A stretch of DNA of 64,000 nucleotides from an uncultured Collinsella sp. (GTDB lineage Bacteria > Actinomycetota > Coriobacteriia > Coriobacteriales > Coriobacteriaceae), in assembly GCA_958369225.1 (NCBI GenBank), contig CATXID010000001.1:248001-312000 (forward strand), in the 5' to 3' direction. Positions 13,935 to 21,324 of this stretch are shown here, piece after piece. The notes beneath the pieces are model-generated. The model did not search any database, was not told the DNA's origin, and saw nothing but the letters and a program-made list of their open reading frames with translations. Position numbers and translations under genes: made by a program. The number at the start of each line of letters is the position of its first letter. Position 1 is the stretch's first letter.

Positions 13935-15338
13935 TTAGAAGTCGGCGTTGCCCACGGTGCGCGGGTGCGGCAGGACGTCGCGGATGTTGCCCACGCCGGT
14001 GAGGTACATCACCAAGCGCTCAAAGCCCAGACCGTAGCCGGCGTGCTTGCAGGAACCGTAGCGGCGCAGGTCAAGGTAGTACTTGTACTGCTCGGGATTC
14101 ATGCCCAGGTCCTTGATGCGGGCCTCGAGCAGATCCAGGCGCTCCTCGCGCTGGGAGCCGCCGATAATCTCGCCGATACCGGGAACCAGGCAGTCGGCGG
14201 CGGCGACGGTCTTGCCGTCCTCATTCATGCGCATGTAGAAGGCTTTGATTTCGGCCGGGTAGTCGGTTACGAAAGTCGGGCGTTTAAAGTGCTCCTCGGT
14301 CAGGAAACGCTCGTGCTCGGTTTGCAGGTCGATGCCCCAGCTCACGGGATAGTCAAACTTGTGACCGGCGGCGACGGCCTTCTCCAGGATTTCGACGGCC
14401 TCGGTATAGGTGACGCGGGCAAAGTCGGAGTTGGCGACATGGTCCAGGCGCTCGAGCAGACCCTTGTCCACAAACTTGTTGAGCATATTGAGCTCGTCGG
14501 GGCAGGTGGCCATGACGTCCTTGAGGACGTACTTGAGCATGGCCTCGGCGTTGTCCATGTAGTCGTTGAGGTCGGCGAAGGCCATCTCGGGCTCAATCAT
14601 CCAAAACTCGGCGGCATGGCGCGTGGTGTTGGAGTTTTCGGCGCGGAAGGTGGGGCCAAAGGTGTACACGTCGCCAAAGGCCATGGCGAAGTTTTCGGCA
14701 TTGAGCTGGCCGGAAACGGTGAGGCTCGCATGCTTGCCAAAGAAGTCCTGACTCCAGTCGACCTCGCCGGACTCGGTGAGGGGCGGGTTTTTGGGGTCGA
14801 GCGTGGTCACGCGGAACATCTCGCCGGCGCCCTCGCAGTCACTCGTGGTGATGATGGGGGTGTTGACGTAGACAAAGCCCCGCTCCTGGAAGAAGCGGTG
14901 GATAGCGGCAGCCGCGACAGAGCGGATGCGGAACACGGCGCGGAACAGGTTGGTGCGCGGGCGCAGGTGCTGCTGGGTGCGCAGGAACTCGACGGTTGCG
15001 CGCTTCTTCTGCAGGGGGTAATCCGGGGCGCTCGTGCCCTCGACCTCGATGGAGGTGGCGGAAAGCTCGAAGGGCTGGGGCGCATCGGGGGTCAGCTTGA
15101 CGGTGCCGGTGCAAATGAGTGCGGCCGAGACGTTTTGGTGGGCGATCTCGTCGTAGTTGTCGAGTGCCTCGCGGTTCATGACGACCTGCAGGTCGCGGAA
15201 GCAGCTGCCGTCGTTGAGTGTAACGAAGCCAAAGTTCTTCATGTCGCGGACGGACTTGACCCAGCCGGCAACGGTGACGGTCTGGCCACCGAGCGACTCG
15301 GCATCGGCATAGAGCTGCGCGATTTTGGTGCGGTTCAC
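13935..15338 (-). CDS. asnS: Asparaginyl-tRNA synthetase
   Basis: This 467-residue class IIb synthetase charges tRNA-Asn with asparagine. The N-terminal OB-fold starts VTVAGWVKSVRD. Class II motif 2 is seen as TFRAENSNTTRHAAEF and motif 3 as GYGLGFERLVMYL near the C-terminus. Retention of N in the AEFWMIEPE region and the overall sequence fit AsnRS rather than AspRS. GTG at 15338 is chosen because GGGAGGA sits 4-5 bases upstream. An in-frame ATG at 15350 contains that site and has none of its own. It is monocistronic with a strong terminator. Confidence 0.95.
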   Translation of the reverse strand: MNRTKIAQLYADAESLGGQTVTVAGWVKSVRDMKNFGFVTLNDGSCFRDLQVVMNREALDNYDEIAHQNVSAALICTGTVKLTPDAPQPFELSATSIEVEGTSAPDYPLQKKRATVEFLRTQQHLRPRTNLFRAVFRIRSVAAAAIHRFFQERGFVYVNTPIITTSDCEGAGEMFRVTTLDPKNPPLTESGEVDWSQDFFGKHASLTVSGQLNAENFAMAFGDVYTFGPTFRAENSNTTRHAAEFWMIEPEMAFADLNDYMDNAEAMLKYVLKDVMATCPDELNMLNKFVDKGLLERLDHVANSDFARVTYTEAVEILEKAVAAGHKFDYPVSWGIDLQTEHERFLTEEHFKRPTFVTDYPAEIKAFYMRMNEDGKTVAAADCLVPGIGEIIGGSQREERLDLLEARIKDLGMNPEQYKYYLDLRRYGSCKHAGYGLGFERLVMYLTGVGNIRDVLPHPRTVGNADF

Positions 15339-15474
15339 GTATCCTCCCATAACGGTTGAACGGATTATTCCCAAACAGTTAACCATTCTAACCCGCGAGT
15401 GGGGGCGTAGCAAAACGTCAGGCGTGATGTATGGGCGCGACGTGGGCACCGCGCAAGCGCCGATTTTGCGTTGC

Positions 15475-17409
15475 CTAGTGCCCGCAGATGGCTTGGCGTA
15501 TGAGGGCAGCGTAGGTGTCGATTCCCGCCTGGGTGAGGTGTGTGCCGTCGTCGACGAGGTATTCGCTGTGGCCCTCGGAGGCACCGTTCCAGTCGATAAC
15601 GCCGGCGTTGTCGTTTTGGGCACAGACGTCACGAATCGTCTGGTTATTGCGGTTCTGTAGCTCGAGCGGTACGCGCACGGTCACAAAGTAGATGGGCTTG
15701 CCGCCCACGGCGTTAATCACGTCCTGCACCTGCTGGGGGTCGCGGATGAGGCCGTTAGTGCCAAGCGCGCAGATGGCCACACTCGGGTCGTAGTTGGCGC
15801 TGTCCTGCGCGTAGACATCCTGGAAGGTGTAGAACTGACGGCTCACCACGCCGTCGATGTAGGCGTTGGGAAGTGCCGCCTGAATACCGGACTGTGCGCC
15901 CGCAGTGACCGAGTCGCCGATCATGAGCACGCGGGCATCGCAGGTCCCGGTCGCCTCGTCGTAGGTAAAGCTCTTCCAGTCCAAGTTCTTGGGGACCTTT
16001 TCGGCGATAGGTCCCTCTTTGGGTTTTTGCTTGGTGGCGTCATCGGATGCGGTGTCGCTGGGCTGGGAATCTTTACCGGATGCGGGCTCGGCGCCCTTGT
16101 CGTTGGCTCCGTTGTCCTGGGACGAGGTCGCGTTCTGGGCAAGCTCGGGACGGAGCTGCTCGGCGCGGGCGGTGGCGATGCCTGCCCAATCAAGCGGCGC
16201 GAAGGCAAGTGCGGCGACGCATGCGGCGCCAAGCGCGGGGAGCACCATGGCGGGCGCGAGGACGTGCTTTCTTGCCGTACTGTCCTGTTGGGCCGGCTTG
16301 TGGGACCAAGGGCGTTCGACTAGGCGATAGAAAACCTCGGCTACCGCAAGGATCAGTACAAGCTGTAATACCTGCTCCCACCAGGCGATGCGGGTAGTGC
16401 GGGTTGCGGGGTTCATAAGAAGCAGTAGGGGATAGTGCACCAGATAAACCGAGAACGAACGCTGCCCCAACCAGATGAGTGGTTTGGCCGACAGCAGGCG
16501 GCGCACGATGCACTCCGTATTCTGCACGCAGATGATGAGGAGTCCGGTGACGAGGGCAAACAGCAAAAAGCCGCCGCGGTAGAGCCAGGCGCTCTCTCCG
16601 GTCAGCATGAGTGCGCCGGTTATAACGGCAACGAGCCACGCGATAGAAACCGCGTTGACCTTTGAGATGCCCCTGTTGGCGCCGGGGGTATGGATGTCGC
16701 CGCTCAGCATCTCGCGCAGACGCGGCGCGGCGATGGCGGCTAAGGCTCCGCATAAAAGCTCGGCGGCACGGGCGTCGGTTCCGTAATAGACGCGTGATGT
16801 GTCGGCGGTGGGATTAAACATGAGGACCATGGCTGCCGTCGATACAAGCGCGAATGCGATCGTGATGCCGATAGCGGTGTTGCGCGACCTGGTTTTGCTG
16901 CACAGCACCATAAGGATGACCGGCCATACCAGATAGAACTGCATAATGACAGCGCAGAACCACAGGTGCGTGAGCGGCGAGGGGAGCCCCGCAGCGGCGA
17001 AATACGAGACGTTGCGGAAGATGTAGAACCAGTTGCTCAAAAAGAGTGCCGATGGCAGGGCGTCCTGTTGCACCTTAGGGAGTAGGCTCGGGGCCGCGAT
17101 GTAGGTGGCGACGGCGGTAAGCGCGATGGTCACGACGATCGGCGGCATCATGCGCGCAATGCGGCGGCAGATATAGCGCGGGTACGAGAATCCGTCGCGT
17201 GCCGTGGCTCGCATAATGCTTTTGGTGGCGAGATAGCCACTCAGCGTAAAGAAGAGTGTAACACCCAAAAAACCGCCGGTCAGGCGGCTGGGGCGAAGGT
17301 GATATAGGACGACGCCGGCGATGGCGAGGGCGCGGAGCCCGTCGAGCGCGACGATGCGTTGGTTGCGTTGAGGCGCGGCATGTGCGGCGCCCGTGGGTGT
17401 GTTTTGCAT
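15475..17409 (-). CDS. Membrane acyltransferase 3 (OafA/YrhL type) with C-terminal SGNH domain
   Basis: The protein has 644 residues. Residues about 18-375 form an acyltransferase-3 membrane domain with roughly ten spans, starting RIVALDGLRALAIAGVVLYH, the conserved family start with the catalytic His. A Ser/Thr/Asp-rich linker follows (about 410-455). An extracellular SGNH hydrolase-like domain follows with MIGDSVTAG, a GTNG block and DGTHLT. Such fusions transfer acetyl groups onto peptidoglycan or cell-surface glycans. The start is ATG 17409 with GGAGGAAAG upstream, though a TTG five codons earlier is possible. A GAAACGTTTC palindrome lies about 145 bp upstream. Confidence 0.88.
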   Translation of the reverse strand: MQNTPTGAAHAAPQRNQRIVALDGLRALAIAGVVLYHLRPSRLTGGFLGVTLFFTLSGYLATKSIMRATARDGFSYPRYICRRIARMMPPIVVTIALTAVATYIAAPSLLPKVQQDALPSALFLSNWFYIFRNVSYFAAAGLPSPLTHLWFCAVIMQFYLVWPVILMVLCSKTRSRNTAIGITIAFALVSTAAMVLMFNPTADTSRVYYGTDARAAELLCGALAAIAAPRLREMLSGDIHTPGANRGISKVNAVSIAWLVAVITGALMLTGESAWLYRGGFLLFALVTGLLIICVQNTECIVRRLLSAKPLIWLGQRSFSVYLVHYPLLLLMNPATRTTRIAWWEQVLQLVLILAVAEVFYRLVERPWSHKPAQQDSTARKHVLAPAMVLPALGAACVAALAFAPLDWAGIATARAEQLRPELAQNATSSQDNGANDKGAEPASGKDSQPSDTASDDATKQKPKEGPIAEKVPKNLDWKSFTYDEATGTCDARVLMIGDSVTAGAQSGIQAALPNAYIDGVVSRQFYTFQDVYAQDSANYDPSVAICALGTNGLIRDPQQVQDVINAVGGKPIYFVTVRVPLELQNRNNQTIRDVCAQNDNAGVIDWNGASEGHSEYLVDDGTHLTQAGIDTYAALIRQAICGH

Positions 17410-17543
17410 CGATCTTTCCTCCAATGTCGACCTAGCAGTCTAGCGCTCTGCGCGGACAAAGGAAGGGGGTTCGTGCGGTTGAACAACATGTCGCGGGGCG
17501 ATGCTTCGCTACGCAAAAGCCGCACCTGCGTTGATGCTCAGCT

Positions 17544-17581
17544 GCCTATATAGAAACGTTTCAGAAGCTCTACATAGGCAA
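17544..17581 (-). promoter_or_regulatory. GAAACGTTTC palindrome inside an inverted repeat, upstream of the acyltransferase
   Basis: TGCCTATATAGA / TCTACATAGGCA forms 12-bp arms with one mismatch. The 10-bp palindrome GAAACGTTTC is at 17553-17562. The same palindrome is upstream of crr at 18259-18268. It resembles LacI/GalR-family operator cores. Confidence 0.55.
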
Positions 17582-17644
17582 AAACAACAACACAGATGCG
17601 GCAAAGATGCACAGACGGTTGAGCCTTTATGCGATGATGCTCGG

Positions 17645-18208
17645 CTACTTGGTCTTGGCAACCAGCAGCGGATCGCCAAGCTTGACGAGCGGATTGCCGC
17701 CGATAAGCGTGCCAGACTCGCCGACGTGGTCGATGCTCTTGAGGCGGTCGAGCTCAGAGACGATGACGGTCACGATGTCCTCGTGGCCGGCGGCCTTGAT
17801 AGCGTCGCGGTCGAAGCTGATGAGCGGCTGGCCGGCCTTGACCACATCGCCCATCTCGACAAAGCGGGCAAAACCCTTGCCGTTCATTTCCACGGTGCCC
17901 AGGCCAACATGGATGAACACGCGAAGACCGTCCTCGGTGATCATGCCGATGGAGTGGTTGGTGACGGTGGTGGCGCCGATACGGCCGTTAGCGGGGGCGT
18001 AAATGGTGCCGGTAATGGGCTCGATGCCGTAGCCCTGGCCGAGCATGCCCGAGGCGATGGTCTCGTCGGGAACATCACTCAGATTGACGAGCACGCCGTT
18101 GACAGGAGCGTAGATGACGCCTTCGCGGGTGGCGAAGCTTGCTGCGGGCGGAACGGACGCCTCGCCCGACGAAGTGAACGTGGACTTGAGCGAATCGAGC
18201 AGACCCAT
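17645..18208 (-). CDS. crr: PTS glucose-type EIIA component
   Basis: This 187-residue cytosolic phosphocarrier accepts phosphate from HPr on the histidine in FIHVGLGTVEMNG and passes it to EIIB domains. The fold start GVIYAPVNGVLVNLSDVPDE and the GYGIEPITGTIYAPANG block are typical. The start is ATG 18208, with GGAGG upstream. The frame runs further but reads through non-conserved sequence. It stands alone, so it probably serves EIIBC proteins lacking an A domain, such as the one at 24.0 kb. GAAACGTTTC lies 50 bp upstream, possibly a repressor site. Confidence 0.93.
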   Translation of the reverse strand: MGLLDSLKSTFTSSGEASVPPAASFATREGVIYAPVNGVLVNLSDVPDETIASGMLGQGYGIEPITGTIYAPANGRIGATTVTNHSIGMITEDGLRVFIHVGLGTVEMNGKGFARFVEMGDVVKAGQPLISFDRDAIKAAGHEDIVTVIVSELDRLKSIDHVGESGTLIGGNPLVKLGDPLLVAKTK

Positions 18209-18258
18209 AGATGCCTCCAACGTATCAGGCGCGCATGTTGCACGCGTGTGGTTTGCCG

Positions 18259-18268
18259 GAAACGTTTC
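18259..18268 (-). promoter_or_regulatory. GAAACGTTTC operator-like palindrome upstream of crr
   Basis: This perfect 10-bp palindrome lies about 50 bp upstream of the crr start and is identical to the one at 17553-17562. Confidence 0.5.
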
Positions 18269-18311
18269 GTACGTGTTTCCCAGCACGGTCAGCGCTCCTA
18301 TTTTACGCTGC

Positions 18312-18340
18312 TTGACGATGGTCCTGAGCTGGGATTATGT
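18312..18340 (+). promoter_or_regulatory. Probable promoter of the alpha/beta hydrolase gene
   Basis: TTGACG (18312-18317) and TTATGT (18335-18340) are separated by 17 bp, about 115 bp upstream of the start codon. Confidence 0.5.
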
Positions 18341-18454
18341 GATATATCAGTTGATGGCCAACTTATTGCGGGGGTGTTTCTGCGCCGCGGGCTCAAGTGG
18401 GGTACGCTAAGGTGCGAAAAACGAGTGCGCACGAATCGCACGGAGGGAGCACCT

Positions 18455-19354
18455 ATGATTATTGAGAACCATGCGCTGTGGGGCGAGGAGCCGACCGAGG
18501 ATTATCCGGCGACGTTTACGTATCTGGGTGCCGAGCCGCTGCCCGACAAGCCCAATGGCCGCCGCCCCGCGGTGATCATCTGCGGCGGAGGCGGGTTTAC
18601 GCATATCGCTCCGCACGAGCAGGACCCGGTGGCGTTTGCATTTTTGGACCGCGGCTACCAGGCCTTTGTGCTCAACTATGTGACGAGCGCTACGGGCGAC
18701 GTGAGCTTTCCGCACCCGCAGGCGGACCTCGCCAAGATGGTCGCTACCGTGCGCGCCAACGCCGACGAGTGGCATGTCGATCCCAAGCGCGTGTGCATCG
18801 TGGGTTTCTCGGCGGGCGGCATGATCTGCGCCTCGTTGGCAACGCAGTGGAAGACCGGACCCTTCGCGGGCCTTGCCGGGGCTCGTCCGGAGGATATTCG
18901 TCCCGACGCCGTGGTGCTGGGCTATCCGTTACTCGACCTTGCCTATGTGCGCGATATGCAGACGCGCGATCCGCGCATCGACCTGCGCGTGCCCAAGACG
19001 GGTGGCAAGACGGGGCGCGATTTGCTCAACGACTATCTGTCGATGGTGACGGGCGGCGAGGCGACCGATGAGCACCTGACCGACATTTGCCCTACCACGC
19101 ACGTTACGCGCCAGATGCCCCCGACCTTTGTGTGGGGCGTTTCGGACGACAAGACGGCGCCGGTCGCGCAGGTCTACCCGTTTGCGCAGCGCATGGCCGA
19201 GGAGGGTGTTGCATGCGAGATGCACGTCTTTGACCAGGGTGGCCACGGCCTTTCGCTCGGCAACGCCAATACCGCGGTCGACAACGAGGACAAGCAGGTT
19301 TCGGTCCGTCCCTGGATCCGCCTGGCCTTCCGTTTCCTGGAGCGCCATCTGTAA
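18455..19354 (+). CDS. Alpha/beta hydrolase (BD-FAE/acetyl-esterase-like)
   Basis: This 299-residue soluble esterase has the oxyanion region RRPAVIICGGGGFTHIA near residues 36-52 (an HGGG-like variant), the nucleophile in GFSAGG near residue 130, Asp in SDDKTAPV and His in GGHGLSLG. It resembles esterases that remove acetyl groups from sugars. There is no signal peptide, so it acts inside the cell. The start is ATG 18455 behind GGAGGG. The upstream part of the same open frame back to 17501 crosses crr and is not coding here. The substrate is unknown. Confidence 0.85.
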   Translation: MIIENHALWGEEPTEDYPATFTYLGAEPLPDKPNGRRPAVIICGGGGFTHIAPHEQDPVAFAFLDRGYQAFVLNYVTSATGDVSFPHPQADLAKMVATVRANADEWHVDPKRVCIVGFSAGGMICASLATQWKTGPFAGLAGARPEDIRPDAVVLGYPLLDLAYVRDMQTRDPRIDLRVPKTGGKTGRDLLNDYLSMVTGGEATDEHLTDICPTTHVTRQMPPTFVWGVSDDKTAPVAQVYPFAQRMAEEGVACEMHVFDQGGHGLSLGNANTAVDNEDKQVSVRPWIRLAFRFLERHL

Positions 19355-19377
19355 GAGGACGGACATCCCCTCAATAA

Positions 19378-19450
19378 CTTGCGGTGAAATAGCTCCTATT
19401 TAAGCCCTCAACCTGCCCAAGCAGGAACTATTCCACCGCAACTTTGTTTT
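19378..19450 (+). repeat. GTTGCGGTGRAATA hairpin family, copy 1
   Basis: TTGCGGTGAAATAG (19379-19392) pairs with CTATTCCACCGCAA (19428-19441), then CTTTGTTTT. It lies 24 bp after the hydrolase stop. It probably terminates that gene and belongs to a family with copies at 30335-30401 and 37855-37921. Confidence 0.8.
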
Positions 19451-19460
19451 GATGCCCCGC

Positions 19461-19555
19461 CCGGAAACGGTATCCCGGAATTCGCCCGGATGGTGGGGTG
19501 CGCTTTCCAGAAGGGCGCCGCTTGGGAAACTGTGACCCGTGATCCACCGGGGACG
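19461..19555. repeat. Diverged copies of the GGAAACTG / GGGACGCAGTTTCC repeat family
   Basis: Segments such as CCCGGAAACGGTATCCCGG and TTGGGAAACTGTGACCCG, with GGGGTGCGCTTTCC between, resemble the 62-bp repeats at 20929-21125 on the other side of the zinc-ribbon gene. Confidence 0.55.
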
Positions 19556-19590
19556 GAGGAGAGCTGACCATTTTGGGTGGCGGCAGTCGG

Positions 19591-20814
19591 CTATTTCAGC
19601 GTAATGCAGGATGCGAGGAGGTTGGCGTAATCATCGCCGCTCATTCCGAATGGCCTATCGTCGATTGTCTTTCCGTTCCACTCGCCATATGACCCGCCCC
19701 AGACTCGAACGGTATGGCCCTGTGTGTCGCCGAGCTCCTTATAAAAAGCGCATCCAACACCGGGCAGGCCATTTGTGTCAGCACAGATGCCGAAGTTTGG
19801 ACATAAGTTTGGGTCGTTTTTCCCGTTTGGATAAAAGCTATCTTTTGCGGTTACTAGGACCATGGTATATGCACCCATCCCGTCCCCCTGGTCTGCATGG
19901 TCGGTTGTTTGAACCGTAAATTGATCGATGGGGAACCAGTCGGGAAGGACCATAGTGAAGTAATCGGTTTCGATGGTCCTTGCCCGTTTTGCCTCCTCGG
20001 TCTTCCTCGCCTCTTCCTCCGCTTGGCGCCTTGCCTCCTCCTCGGCTTGCTTGGCTGCCACGGCGTCGTCGCGGCGCTTGGTCGCGGCGGTCGCGAGCGC
20101 ATCGGCGTCAATATTGAAGCCGGCCTTCTTGGCGTCCTCGTCCTCCTCGGCGTACTTCTTTGCCGCGGCGATCTGGTCGTCGGTCACTTCGGACGCCTCG
20201 ACCGGCTCCAGCGCCACGTCGCCCGCATCGACGATCTTCTTCTCGGCGGCCTTCTCGCCCAGCTTGATGTCGAGCTTGTCGGCGGGGACGGCATAGACCG
20301 TGCCGTCGGCGGCGATGGGGGAGGCGGCGACCTCGACCTTGTAGCTGCCGCGGCGAAGCTCGACGCCCTCGCCGCTGCTGTCCACGTAGCGCACGGCGTC
20401 GACCTTCTTGCCGCGCTCTTCCTTGCCAGTAATATGAACCGGCAGTCTGCTCGCGCCTGCCGAGGTGTCCCAACCCTGGGCCGAGACGCTAAAGCGCACG
20501 GCGTGCTTCGCCGCGAGCGCCTCCTGCTCCGCCACCTCCCGTGCCTGCTCGGGGGCGTAGATGCCGAAGTAGTAGCCGGCGCCGCCGCCCGCGGCGAGCA
20601 ATGCGGCCACGACCGCCGCGATCACGAGGGGCTTCTTTGAGCGCTTGGCCTTGGCCGGCACCGGCGTCGTCGGTCGCGCCTCGGCTGCCGGGGCGGATTG
20701 ATGGTCGCCCTGCGATTCGGCCGGGGCTTCATATTCGGCGGCAATGGGCTCGCCGCACACGGGGCAGAACCTGGCCCCGCCCTCGACCTTCGACCCGGAA
20801 TTTCGGCAGAACAT
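19591..20814 (-). CDS. Zinc-ribbon membrane protein with extracytoplasmic C-terminal domain
   Basis: This 407-residue protein starts MFCRNSGSK and continues to FCPVCGEP, a zinc-ribbon in which the usual second Cys is Ser (CRNS), leaving three Cys. An acidic/Pro linker follows, then one membrane span at about residues 62-84 (LVIAAVVAALLAAGGGAG). A beta-rich region follows, then a charged coiled coil rich in Glu/Ala/Arg (about 235-290) and a C-terminal domain with paired Cys (LCPNFGIC, GVGCAF). The architecture is common in Coriobacteriia surface proteins of unknown function. GAGGGGAG lies before the ATG at 20814. Repeat clusters flank both ends. No catalytic motif was recognised. Confidence 0.7.
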   Translation of the reverse strand: MFCRNSGSKVEGGARFCPVCGEPIAAEYEAPAESQGDHQSAPAAEARPTTPVPAKAKRSKKPLVIAAVVAALLAAGGGAGYYFGIYAPEQAREVAEQEALAAKHAVRFSVSAQGWDTSAGASRLPVHITGKEERGKKVDAVRYVDSSGEGVELRRGSYKVEVAASPIAADGTVYAVPADKLDIKLGEKAAEKKIVDAGDVALEPVEASEVTDDQIAAAKKYAEEDEDAKKAGFNIDADALATAATKRRDDAVAAKQAEEEARRQAEEEARKTEEAKRARTIETDYFTMVLPDWFPIDQFTVQTTDHADQGDGMGAYTMVLVTAKDSFYPNGKNDPNLCPNFGICADTNGLPGVGCAFYKELGDTQGHTVRVWGGSYGEWNGKTIDDRPFGMSGDDYANLLASCITLK

Positions 20815-20928
20815 GTGCAAACTCCCCTCAAACGACGCCCGCGCGAATACCGGGCGCATTTCCTTCTGTTCTCATGCTAAGGGCGAACGCTCGCCTGTTG
20901 TTGCGCAACATTGCTGGGCTCTCCGTTC

Positions 20929-21125
20929 GGAAACTGCGTCCCGTTTCTGCTGCAGATTCCGGGACGCAGTTTCCGCTAGAGACCTCAACCGGAAAGCGCA
21001 TCCCGTTTTGGCGCTTCAGAGTGGGACGCAGTTTCCCCGAGAGGCTCGATCGGGAAATCGGGGACCGGAATTCGCCTGAGTAGCGGGATGCAGTTTCCGC
21101 AGCAGACCTGTCTGGGAAACGGCGA
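20929..21125. repeat. Tandem 62-bp palindromic repeats upstream of feoAB
   Basis: GGGACGCAGTTTCC (or GGGATGCAGTTTCC) recurs at 20961, 21023 and 21085, exactly 62 bp apart. The first pairs perfectly with GGAAACTGCGTCCC at 20929-20943, and the second pairs mostly with GGAAAGCGCATCCC at 20991-21004. No ORF is conserved through the array. Confidence 0.8.
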
Positions 21126-21249
21126 ACCGGACCCCCTCGTGCCTCGTTGCTCCGCATCCCGTCTATTTGCGAAAAGCAACCTGTCCCCCTTGCACCAATC
21201 TGTCGATTGAACATCGTTGCGTGTTCGCGCTATCATGCATGGTTAAATT

Positions 21250-21274
21250 GGTTAGCCGTGGCAAACGGTTAGCC
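21250..21274 (+). promoter_or_regulatory. Tandem GGTTAGCC motifs upstream of feoAB
   Basis: GGTTAGCC occurs at 21250-21257 and again at 21267-21274, 17 bp apart and 50-75 bp before the start codon, followed by AAGGTAAACTAA. The motif recalls DtxR/IdeR-type iron boxes, but the match is partial. Confidence 0.45.
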
Positions 21275-21324
21275 AAGGTAAACTAAATGCAACGCCCTGT
21301 GGGCGCCGGGGGAGGAACACGGAC

